This document shows, in pieces, positions 1 to 6,547 of a stretch of 10,356 bases of DNA. Position 1 is the stretch's first letter. Each line of letters begins with the position of its first letter. The translations under genes were made by a program, and so were the position numbers. The notes below the pieces were generated by a model that did no database searches, was not told the origin of the DNA, and saw nothing but the letters and a program-made list of their open reading frames with translations. Source of the DNA: an uncultured Lachnospiraceae bacterium (GTDB lineage Bacteria > Bacillota > Clostridia > Lachnospirales > Lachnospiraceae); assembly GCA_902783445.1 (NCBI GenBank), contig CACZQX010000263.1:1-10356 (forward strand). The letters are read 5' to 3'.

Positions 1-681
1 GTAAGAGTTGTATCCATGGGTGACTTTTCAATAGAACTTTGCGGTGGTACTCACGTTTCAAATACAGGAAATATCGGAAGCTTCAAGATTGTTTCCGAAT
101 CGGGTATTGCGGCAGGTGTTCGAAGAATCGAAGCTATAACGGGCGCAGGTGTTAAAAAATACTACGATGAACTTGAATCTGAACTTGAAAAAGCAGCAAA
201 AGCCGCAAAATGCGAGCCAAAAGCTCTTGCCGAAAAGATTACATCTTTGATGGATGAAATCAAAAAATTAAACAGTGAAAACGAGAAGTTAAAGAGCAAA
301 CTTGCAAATGATTCACTGGGTGATGTTTCAAATGCGGCGGTTGAAATCGGTTCATTTAAATATATCGGAACTAAAGTTGAAGATGTGGATATGAACGCAT
401 TAAGAAATTTAGGCGACAAGCTCAAAGGTCAAATCGGAAGCGGAATTGTGGTTCTTGCTTCAAGTCAAGGAGCGGATAAGGTAAATCTTATTGCCATGGC
501 TACGGATGATGCTATAAAGGCCGGAGCTCATGCCGGAAACCTTATTAAGGAAATTGCATCCCTTGTAGGCGGTGGTGGCGGCGGTCGTCCGAATATGGCT
601 CAGGCCGGCGGTAAAAATGCCGCAGGCATAGATGAGGCTTTAAAGAAAGCTTTGGAAGTTGCTAAAACACAGTTAAATTAA
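1..681 (+). CDS. alaS: Alanine--tRNA ligase, C-terminal part (5' end outside window)
   Basis: This is the last 226 codons of alanyl-tRNA synthetase, which charges tRNA-Ala in the cytoplasm and hydrolyses mischarged Ser- and Gly-tRNA-Ala. The frame is open from base 1, five codons before the first visible ATG (16), so the gene enters from the left and that ATG is internal. The visible part begins at the end of the editing domain with the signature CGGTH (visible residues 14-18). Its Cys and His are two of the family's four zinc ligands; the HxxxH pair would lie upstream. A charged, coiled-coil-like stretch follows (about 50-100), then the C-Ala domain with six glycines followed by RPNMAQAGG (about 190-205), the usual AlaRS tail. 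The C-terminus looks complete and undamaged. A terminator follows at once, so alaS probably ends its transcript here. Confidence 0.97.
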   Translation, partial: VRVVSMGDFSIELCGGTHVSNTGNIGSFKIVSESGIAAGVRRIEAITGAGVKKYYDELESELEKAAKAAKCEPKALAEKITSLMDEIKKLNSENEKLKSKLANDSLGDVSNAAVEIGSFKYIGTKVEDVDMNALRNLGDKLKGQIGSGIVVLASSQGADKVNLIAMATDDAIKAGAHAGNLIKEIASLVGGGGGGRPNMAQAGGKNAAGIDEALKKALEVAKTQLN

Positions 682-684
682 ATG

Positions 685-720
685 AAGGTTGCGCTTAATG
701 CGCAACCTTTTATATTTTTG
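685..720 (+). terminator. Intrinsic terminator of alaS
   Basis: A perfect 10-bp stem (aaggttgcgc, 685-694, with gcgcaacctt, 700-709) closes a 5-nt loop and is followed by a T-rich tail (ttatattttt). It starts 3 nt after the alaS stop codon and separates alaS from the lipoprotein unit. Confidence 0.9.
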
Positions 721-742
721 AATAGGATTTATGCCGGGTTAA

Positions 743-751
743 TGATATAAT
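743..751 (+). promoter_or_regulatory. Extended -10 promoter for the lipoprotein-phoH unit
   Basis: TGATATAAT contains a perfect TATAAT (746-751) preceded by the TG of an extended -10 element. No good -35 is seen at 16-18 bp upstream (the 17-bp position reads taggat), which extended -10 promoters can tolerate. Transcription would start near 758, giving a leader of about 66 nt. It lies just after the alaS terminator, where a new promoter is expected. Confidence 0.5.
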
Positions 752-823
752 AATAAAAGGTATGCAAATAATTTGCTTTATTTTTACTTTAACGATTAAG
801 CAGTATATTTTGGGGGAATTTTT

Positions 824-1783
824 ATGAGAAAAAAATTAGCACTGATATTTGTATCCGTCATGGCTATTTTTGCCTTAGCGGGATGCGAAGACAAAAACAA
901 ACCGGAAGATTATTCATCTCTTGCAAAAGAGGATTATGCCGAAGCTTTTAATGAAGTTGTTGGTGTAAACTTACCCGAAAATATTTTGGCAAAGCATGAA
1001 AGATTTAAAATAACGTGCACTTATTATGATTCGGCAGATCAACAAGTAGCAGTATCCGAAACATCTTCCTTTGCGGATAATAAATACTTAAAGGAAGATT
1101 CAAACGGTTATAGTGAATACTATGGCGATAAAGAGTTATATGGCTATGACAACAGTATTAAAATGCCATATTTTGCTTATTTTATCGATGAAAGCTTATA
1201 TCAAGCTTATTTTGATGATATTATTGATAAATCTGTTTATGTTTCCAATCAATATAATATTGTTGATATATCCGAAGAAGACGGCAAAGTTACCTTTGTG
1301 GGACAGCTGACTTATGATGAGTTAAACAAAATACAAGGCAGTAGTGTTAATTGGCTTAGTGAAAACGAAATATATCAAGCTCGTTTCATAGTGGATAAAG
1401 ATTCTTTGGAAGCCTCAAAAGTGGTTTATGAGATATTAAAAGAAGACGGTTCCACATTATCCATAGCGGAAATGAACTACGAATACGATGTGGATGATTT
1501 CAAAGCTACTGACGATCTTTATGCCCGAACACACGGAGAAGGCAGAACCGTGACCATAATCAAAGATCCGGACAGCAAATCAGAAGAAACATTTACGGTG
1601 AAAGTACCGTTAAAATGTGACGTTAAATATATTTTTGATGATAGCATCGAATATTATTACGATAAAGAAAAAACAAACGTTTATACATACGACATGCATA
1701 ATACGGATACGGATGAAACGATTTATTGTTTCTCATCATCCGATAAAGCGGATGAAACATACGATACAAGCAAAGGAGAATAA
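824..1783 (+). CDS. Predicted secreted lipoprotein, family not recognised
   Basis: A 319-residue protein that I cannot assign to a family. It begins with a textbook lipoprotein signal: MRKK, a hydrophobic stretch (about 5-17), then the lipobox LAGC with the lipidated Cys at residue 21. It should be anchored to the outer face of the cytoplasmic membrane. The mature part is acidic and rich in Asp, Glu and Tyr, with alternating polar/hydrophobic stretches suggesting beta strands, and no membrane segment. A LolA/LppX-like lipid-binding fold is conceivable from size and texture, but I see no diagnostic motif. The start at 824 is supported by GGGGG at 812-816, 7 nt upstream, and by placement of the signal peptide. 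It is first in the presumed phoH operon. Its 3' end (AAAGGAG, 1772-1778) carries the phoH ribosome binding site, so translation of the two may be coupled. Confidence 0.85.
   Translation: MRKKLALIFVSVMAIFALAGCEDKNKPEDYSSLAKEDYAEAFNEVVGVNLPENILAKHERFKITCTYYDSADQQVAVSETSSFADNKYLKEDSNGYSEYYGDKELYGYDNSIKMPYFAYFIDESLYQAYFDDIIDKSVYVSNQYNIVDISEEDGKVTFVGQLTYDELNKIQGSSVNWLSENEIYQARFIVDKDSLEASKVVYEILKEDGSTLSIAEMNYEYDVDDFKATDDLYARTHGEGRTVTIIKDPDSKSEETFTVKVPLKCDVKYIFDDSIEYYYDKEKTNVYTYDMHNTDTDETIYCFSSSDKADETYDTSKGE
1772..1778 (+). promoter_or_regulatory. phoH ribosome binding site inside the lipoprotein gene
   Basis: AAAGGAG lies just before the lipoprotein stop codon (1781-1783) and 13 nt before the phoH ATG at 1792. 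The spacing is long, but no closer in-frame start exists. This points to translational coupling of the two genes. Confidence 0.55.
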
Positions 1784-1791
1784 TACAGTTA

Positions 1792-2799
1792 ATGAGTGTG
1801 ATTGAAGAGGTTGTGGATATTTCCGCAAAGGATGCATCAAATGTTTTCGGACAGTTTGATTCTCATCTTAAAAAAATCGAAAAAACTCTTTATGTATCAA
1901 TAGTAAACAGAGCCGATGCGATAAAAATCGTCGGAGGCTCAATCAATGTTGAACGTGCAAGAAATGTTATAAAGGATTTGGCATCCTTAAGCGAACGCGG
2001 CAATACTATAACAGAGCAAAATGTAGATTATGCTCTCGCTATGTGTTTTGATGAAAAGAATGTTAAGTTATCAGAACTTGACGATACCATTATTTGCCGT
2101 ACCATAAGCGGCAAGCCGGTTAAGCCAAAAACCGCAAATCAAAAGACATATACCGATAATATCAAAAAATCCATGGTTACATTCGGTATAGGCCCTGCAG
2201 GTACGGGTAAAACATATCTTGCCATGGCTATGGCCATAAATGCCTTTAAAACAGGTGAAGTAAGCCGTATCATACTTACAAGACCCGCAATCGAAGCCGG
2301 GGAAAACTTAGGCTTTTTGCCCGGAGATTTACAAAGTAAAGTGGATCCTTACCTTAGGCCTCTTTATGATGCACTTTATCAAATAATGGGCGCCGAAAGT
2401 TTTATGGCAAACAGTGAAAAAGGCTTGATAGAGGTTGCACCTCTTGCTTATATGCGAGGAAGAACTTTGGATAATGCCTTTATTATATTGGACGAAGCGC
2501 AAAATACAACAGCGGCACAGATGAAGATGTTTCTTACTCGTATCGGTTTTGGTTCTAAGGCTGTAATCACCGGAGATTTAACCCAAAAAGACCTTCCTAA
2601 AGGTCAAACAAGCGGTCTTGATGTGGCGATTAAAGTTCTTGAAAATATAGATGATATTAGCTTTTCTTACCTTAAAAGCGTGGATGTTGTAAGACATCCC
2701 GTGGTTCAGCGAATTGTTGATGCATACGAGAAATTCGAAGCAAGACAAAATGCAAAAGAAGCTTATAAAAAGAACAAACTTGACAAAAAACAAGCATAA
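1792..2799 (+). CDS. phoH: PhoH family ATPase (PhoL/YbeZ type)
   Basis: A cytoplasmic P-loop NTPase of 335 residues, close to the usual family length of about 320. The N-terminal 110 residues include the KH-like segment typical of the bacterial phoH-ybeY group (pattern LYVSIVNRADAIKIVGG, about 33-49). The ATPase domain shows Walker A GPAGTGKT (134-141), the conserved LTRPAIEAGENLGFLPGDL (162-180) and Walker B IILDEAQN with DE at 234-235, followed by the sensor-like ITGDLTQKDLP (259-269). All key residues are present. Family members are linked genetically to YbeY and thought to act in RNA or ribosome metabolism; the precise reaction is not settled. The gene next to it encodes the HD protein and ybeY follows, as in most Firmicutes. 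The start at 1792 is the only reasonable ATG, and the charged C-terminal tail is ordinary. Confidence 0.95.
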   Translation: MSVIEEVVDISAKDASNVFGQFDSHLKKIEKTLYVSIVNRADAIKIVGGSINVERARNVIKDLASLSERGNTITEQNVDYALAMCFDEKNVKLSELDDTIICRTISGKPVKPKTANQKTYTDNIKKSMVTFGIGPAGTGKTYLAMAMAINAFKTGEVSRIILTRPAIEAGENLGFLPGDLQSKVDPYLRPLYDALYQIMGAESFMANSEKGLIEVAPLAYMRGRTLDNAFIILDEAQNTTAAQMKMFLTRIGFGSKAVITGDLTQKDLPKGQTSGLDVAIKVLENIDDISFSYLKSVDVVRHPVVQRIVDAYEKFEARQNAKEAYKKNKLDKKQA

Positions 2800-2832
2800 A
2801 GTTAATAAAAATAAATAAAAAAGGGATGTTTT

Positions 2833-4062
2833 ATGAAGGAATTAAAGAAACAAAGCTATGTTTCGATTAATATGAAAAGTAACATTATGAAAATAATCAT
2901 GGTTGTTATATCTGTTGTTTTAACAACTTTGATTTTGTCTATAAGAGCAAACGAAAAGTATATGTGGCCCAGTCAAGCACTTACGGTTAACGTTTATGCC
3001 TATATTTGCCTTATTATCCTTGCTATATGTCTGATTGTGGATCGCAATTTAAAAGGACACGACTTCGAAACAATAAAATCATGGATATTTTTTATTGTTT
3101 TATACGCAATCTCTTTATTTTTAACGGTGGGTCTTACCTTCGTGGACGATCTTTTAAGACCTCTTTGCATTATTCCGATGCTTTTTTCGTTGTTTTATGA
3201 ATTAAGATACGGTTTTTTGGCAACAATCATGTTTTCCGCGCTGTTTGTTTTACTTTCCGGTGAGGCGGTAGAAAGCTTGCTTCTCATGGTTTTGATAGGT
3301 GCGGTGGGATGCGTTGCCGCAAGATTTTACGTAAAACTAAAAACAATAGCAATCGGCGCTGTACTTATGCTGGTTGCGGCATTTTTTATTAATCTCTTGT
3401 TTTACTATATGCTTTACGAAGAGATTAATGCGGTATATGCTTTTGAACATATAGTGTCCGTGCTTATTGCCGTTATTGCATTGCTTGTTGTATCTCTTTT
3501 ATACAAGCCTACAAAAAAAGCAATCATCTGGAACAGCAAAATAAAAGAAAAATTAATGAAACTGTCATCTCCTGACAGTCCTGCATACAAATACATGAAA
3601 TCGGCTTCGATTCCCGTATTTACTCATTCGACCGATGTTATGGAACTTGCGGTAATCGGTGCAAAGTCAATAGCTATAGATGATATTTTGGTAAAATGCG
3701 GAGCTTTGTATCACGATATAGGAAAATGCGAAAGTACGGATTATATTAAAGTCGGTGTTAATATTGCCAGAAAGTTTAAAATGCCGGAAAATGTAATTAA
3801 AATTATTAAAGAGCACAATGTTTCCGTTAAGCTTCCAACAACAAAAGAAGCTGCTGTTGTAATGCTTGCGGATTCTGTATATACTTCATATGACTATTTG
3901 GCCGAAAAAAATCCGGGCAAAAAAATCGATATGGCTCAGCTTATAAACAGCGTATTCAACAATCGTTTGGATAAAGGAACGCTAAACGATACGAGCTTAT
4001 CGGTTGAAGAGTTTACAAGAGTAAAACAGTCATTTATAGACTGGACATCAATGAAAAATTAA
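2833..4062 (+). CDS. Reduced PgpH-like HDIG-domain membrane protein
   Basis: A 409-residue protein in the slot normally held by pgpH, whose product is a membrane c-di-AMP phosphodiesterase (usually about 700 residues or more). It has an N-terminal membrane segment (18-37), then only about 15 residues before the next one, so the large extracytoplasmic HDED domain is absent. Six or seven more hydrophobic segments run to residue 224. The C-terminal HD domain (about 255-405) matches PgpH: THS (His265), YHDIGK (His294-Asp295), MLADS (Asp347), and a family-like ending. It is, however, shortened. About 30 residues after HDIGK, where a metal-binding His normally sits, are missing, and the later His-His pair reads His328-Asn329. 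One metal site (His265, His294, Asp295, Asp347) looks intact and the second looks lost. c-di-AMP hydrolysis is therefore uncertain; a different substrate or a non-catalytic role is possible. The start follows AAGGGA (2821-2826). The reading frame is clean, so this is not a pseudogene. Confidence 0.85.
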   Translation: MKELKKQSYVSINMKSNIMKIIMVVISVVLTTLILSIRANEKYMWPSQALTVNVYAYICLIILAICLIVDRNLKGHDFETIKSWIFFIVLYAISLFLTVGLTFVDDLLRPLCIIPMLFSLFYELRYGFLATIMFSALFVLLSGEAVESLLLMVLIGAVGCVAARFYVKLKTIAIGAVLMLVAAFFINLLFYYMLYEEINAVYAFEHIVSVLIAVIALLVVSLLYKPTKKAIIWNSKIKEKLMKLSSPDSPAYKYMKSASIPVFTHSTDVMELAVIGAKSIAIDDILVKCGALYHDIGKCESTDYIKVGVNIARKFKMPENVIKIIKEHNVSVKLPTTKEAAVVMLADSVYTSYDYLAEKNPGKKIDMAQLINSVFNNRLDKGTLNDTSLSVEEFTRVKQSFIDWTSMKN

Positions 4063-4071
4063 TGTATAAAT

Positions 4072-4078
4072 AGGTGAT
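4072..4078 (+). promoter_or_regulatory. ybeY ribosome binding site (AGGTGAT type)
   Basis: AGGTGAT matches the 5' part of the anti-Shine-Dalgarno region (16S 3' end ATCACCTCC) rather than the usual GGAGG. Counted from the AGG core it lies 6 nt before the ATG at 4081, which supports that start despite the apparent closeness. Confidence 0.5.
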
Positions 4079-4080
4079 GT

Positions 4081-4581
4081 ATGTATACAATCGAAAATGA
4101 ATCGGACTATAAGTTTGATTTTGATTATGAAGAATTAATTGAAAAAGTAATAGACAGCGCCTTGGAAGCAGAAGGCTGCCCTTACGAAGCGGAAGTTAGC
4201 GTAACGATTACGGACAATGCTTCCATACAAGAAATCAACAAGCTTCAAAGAAATATAGATTCGCCTACGGATGTTTTATCATTTCCCTTTTTGGAATATG
4301 AAATTCCGGGAAATTTTGATTTTCTTGAAGACGATGATTTGGTCAGCGATTATTTTAATCCGGACAGCGGTGAATTAACTCTGGGTGATATTGTTATCAG
4401 CTATGAAAAGGTTCTTTCGCAAGCTGAAGAATATGGTCATGAAATAAAAAGAGAATTGGCTTTTTTGGTTGCTCATTCCATGATGCATCTTTTCGGATAC
4501 GATCATGAAAGCGAAGAAGAAGCAAAGGAAATGTTTGCAAAACAGGAAGCCGTTCTTTCAAAACTCGGAATAGTAAGATAG
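4081..4581 (+). CDS. ybeY: Endoribonuclease YbeY (16S rRNA maturation)
   Basis: A single-domain metalloprotein of 166 residues, normal for the family. It carries the defining H-x3-H-x5-H zinc motif as AHSMMHLFGYDHE, with His132, His136 and His142. Upstream are the family's NxxxRNID-like segment and SPTDVLSFPF (61-70, corresponding to the usual TDVLSFP), then LGDIVIS (101-107). YbeY is a zinc-dependent ribonuclease needed for 16S rRNA 3' end processing and ribosome quality control in several bacteria, and is often linked to PhoH and Era. An acidic insert-like stretch (about 72-95) between TDVLSFP and LGDIVIS is somewhat long, but this loop varies in the family. The gene starts 18 nt after the HD protein. 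The dgkA, cdd and era genes that usually come next in Firmicutes do not follow here. Confidence 0.96.
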   Translation: MYTIENESDYKFDFDYEELIEKVIDSALEAEGCPYEAEVSVTITDNASIQEINKLQRNIDSPTDVLSFPFLEYEIPGNFDFLEDDDLVSDYFNPDSGELTLGDIVISYEKVLSQAEEYGHEIKRELAFLVAHSMMHLFGYDHESEEEAKEMFAKQEAVLSKLGIVR

Positions 4582-4609
4582 TTTTTTATAAAAATGTGGT
4601 TATTGTTAG

Positions 4610-4624
4610 GCATGTATGACATGC
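4610..4624. repeat. 15-bp dyad GCATGT-ATG-ACATGC before the flippase gene
   Basis: A perfect 6-bp inverted repeat with a 3-bp spacer lies between ybeY and the flippase gene, 31 nt before the ATG. It has no T tail, so it is not a terminator. It could be a small operator or a chance palindrome; I do not recognise it as a known binding site. Confidence 0.3.
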
Positions 4625-4655
4625 ATTGTAGTAGGAAAGTAGGATAATTATTATC

Positions 4656-6308
4656 ATGGGAAGAAGCAAGAGCTTTGTCGTTCACGGTATGATTCTCGGT
4701 GCGGCATCCATAATAAGCCGTATCATAGGTCTCGTTTACAGAATTCCGTTAAATAATATATTAGGTTCCGAAGCACTCAGCGATTATGCAAATGCATATA
4801 ACATTTATTCGTTTATGCTTATGCTTTCGTCTTTGAGTGTTCCTCTTGCCGTGTCCAAAATGGTATCGGCCAAAGTTGCAAGAAAAGAATATATTTCCGC
4901 CTACAAGATATTTAAAAACGCGCTTTTGTTTGCCATTTGTGTGGGAATTGTTTTCGGACTTTTGGCATTTTTCGGAGCAAGTGCAATAACCGGACTTTTA
5001 AACTACGGTGAAGGCATTACTCCTGCTTTGAAATGTCTTGCGCCGGCGCTTGTGGTAATGAGCGTTGTGGGTGTTTTCAGAGGTTATTATCAAGGCCTGG
5101 GAACCATGATTCCGACTGCATTTTCCAATATAATCGAGCAGATAGCCAATGCGGTTGTAAGTATTGTTGCGGCTGTATATCTTATAGGTTACGGACAAAA
5201 GCTTTTTGAGTCCGGACAAATCGGCGAAAGTATGGTACACAGCTACGGCGCTGCCGGCGGTACCTTGGGTACGGTGTTCGGAGCTTTGGTAGCCTTGGGA
5301 TTTTTGCTATATACCTTTGCCCTTTACAAAAAACGTCTCACAAAGCAAATGAAAAGGGATTATGCCAGCAAAGACGAAACAAGAGGCGAGATTCTCAAAG
5401 TCCTTATTTTAACAATTATACCGGTTATTATAAGCACAACCATTTATAATATAAGCACCTTGATGGATTCGGCAATTTTCGGTAATTTCATGAATTTTAA
5501 AGGTATGGAAGTCGCGACAAGAAAGGTTCTTTACGGTTCATACAGCGGCTACTATGTACTGCTTCAAAACGTACCCGTATCCTTGGCTGCGGCATTGGCA
5601 TCATCCACGGTACCGGCCATTGTAAAATCCTTTGCACTTAATGATATAAAAGGAGTTAAAGCAAAAGCGGGAGCTGCTATTAAGTTATCAATGCTTGTGG
5701 GAATTCCTTGCGCCATTGGATATTTTGCTTTGGCAAGACCTATTATTATGCTTCTTTTCAGAAGCTGCGATAGCGTTGATATGGTAACAAGAATGCTTAT
5801 GCTCGGATGTGCATCCATTATCTTTTACACTTTATCAACGGTTACGGGAAGTGTCCTTCAAGGAATCAGTAAAATGCGTGTTCCCGTTATTAATTCGGCA
5901 ATTTCACTTGCAATTCACGTAGTTGCATTGTGTCTGGCCTTAAGGTTTACGGATTTAAATATTTACGCTCTTGTTTTGTTTGATATGATATTCTCGCTTA
6001 TAATATGCATATTAAACTTAAATGCTATCAGGCGTTACATAAACTTTGTTCCTGAAGTTAAAAATACATTCGTAATGCCCGCAGTTGCGGCTGCAATTAT
6101 GGGATTTGTGGGATTTATCGTTTATCGACTTCTCATTAAAGTAGGCATTTTCGGCAATTCAATAAGCTGTATAATTGCAATACTTGTATGTTTTGTTGTT
6201 TATGCCATATTGCTTCTTTTATTTAAGACGGTTAGCGAAGATGAGCTGGAAGGCTTGCCGGGCGGACGTAAAATGGTTTCAATCGCAAGAAGATTACACC
6301 TAATGTAA
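4656..6308 (+). CDS. MOP-superfamily lipid flippase, YtgP/SpoVB type
   Basis: A 550-residue integral membrane protein with about 14 hydrophobic segments from residue 8 to 530, typical of the polysaccharide exporter/MurJ part of the MOP superfamily. The N-terminus LGAASIISRIIGLVYRIPL (14-32), with Arg22 and Arg29, matches the conserved first helix of YtgP/SpoVB proteins. SVPLAVSKMVS (61-71) and FRGYYQGLGTMIPTA (141-155) followed by EQ are strong family signatures. Members move undecaprenyl-linked precursors such as lipid II across the membrane for peptidoglycan synthesis; SpoVB acts in spore cortex formation. From sequence alone I cannot decide between a vegetative MurJ-like flippase and a sporulation-specific SpoVB, so no symbol is given. 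The ATG at 4656 follows AGGAT (4641-4645). The 74-nt gap after ybeY holds a short dyad (4610-4624) and no clear promoter or terminator. Confidence 0.9.
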   Translation: MGRSKSFVVHGMILGAASIISRIIGLVYRIPLNNILGSEALSDYANAYNIYSFMLMLSSLSVPLAVSKMVSAKVARKEYISAYKIFKNALLFAICVGIVFGLLAFFGASAITGLLNYGEGITPALKCLAPALVVMSVVGVFRGYYQGLGTMIPTAFSNIIEQIANAVVSIVAAVYLIGYGQKLFESGQIGESMVHSYGAAGGTLGTVFGALVALGFLLYTFALYKKRLTKQMKRDYASKDETRGEILKVLILTIIPVIISTTIYNISTLMDSAIFGNFMNFKGMEVATRKVLYGSYSGYYVLLQNVPVSLAAALASSTVPAIVKSFALNDIKGVKAKAGAAIKLSMLVGIPCAIGYFALARPIIMLLFRSCDSVDMVTRMLMLGCASIIFYTLSTVTGSVLQGISKMRVPVINSAISLAIHVVALCLALRFTDLNIYALVLFDMIFSLIICILNLNAIRRYINFVPEVKNTFVMPAVAAAIMGFVGFIVYRLLIKVGIFGNSISCIIAILVCFVVYAILLLLFKTVSEDELEGLPGGRKMVSIARRLHLM

Positions 6309-6335
6309 AAATGTTTCTTAGATGAAATATTTTTA
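6306..6335 (+). terminator. Possible weak AU-rich terminator after the flippase gene
   Basis: A 12-bp stem (6306-6317 with 6324-6335, one G-T wobble) and a 6-nt loop overlap the stop codon. The stem is almost all A/T and the next bases (ccttggg) are not a T tract; T-rich sequence comes only from about 6346. It is the only end signal I see for the five-gene unit, but it is weak. Confidence 0.35.
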
Positions 6336-6388
6336 CCTTGGGTGTATTTTATTTTAAAATTTTTTATCTGAAAATTATTTTCAATTTA

Positions 6389-6417
6389 TTGACAATTTAA
6401 GGCCTTTAATTTAATAT
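6389..6417 (+). promoter_or_regulatory. Sigma-A type promoter of lysA
   Basis: A perfect -35 TTGACA (6389-6394), a 17-bp spacer and the -10 TAATAT (6412-6417, 4 of 6 matches). Transcription would start near 6424, leaving a leader of about 124 nt before the lysA ATG. The remaining intergenic sequence from 6336 holds no gene that I can support. Confidence 0.7.
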
Positions 6418-6547
6418 TTTTTCTAATAGTTTATTTATGCCATGTCGGTTTTCTTTCTTAATAGCCTGAATCCGCCTATGCATAATTTGTGTTTGATAAT
6501 AAAAACTTTTATTAGGGATGGAAAAATATTAGGAAAAGAGGTTCCCA

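Noticed and set aside
162..425. Antisense open frame within alaS
   Set aside because: It lies wholly opposite a strongly conserved gene, is Ser/Phe-rich as expected of the complement of Lys/Glu codons, and has no ribosome binding site of note. Other antisense frames in the window (2578-2793, 4998-5240, 5564-5818, 8400-8651, 9283-9555, 9692-9928) were rejected for the same reason.
571..600. Run of glycine codons near the alaS end
   Set aside because: It looks like a repeat expansion, but the glycine-rich motif before RPxMAQAGG is a normal feature of the AlaRS C-terminal domain.
6424..6547. Lysine riboswitch upstream of lysA
   Set aside because: The leader is too short and I could not find the conserved core of that element; only weak A/T-rich pairing is present.
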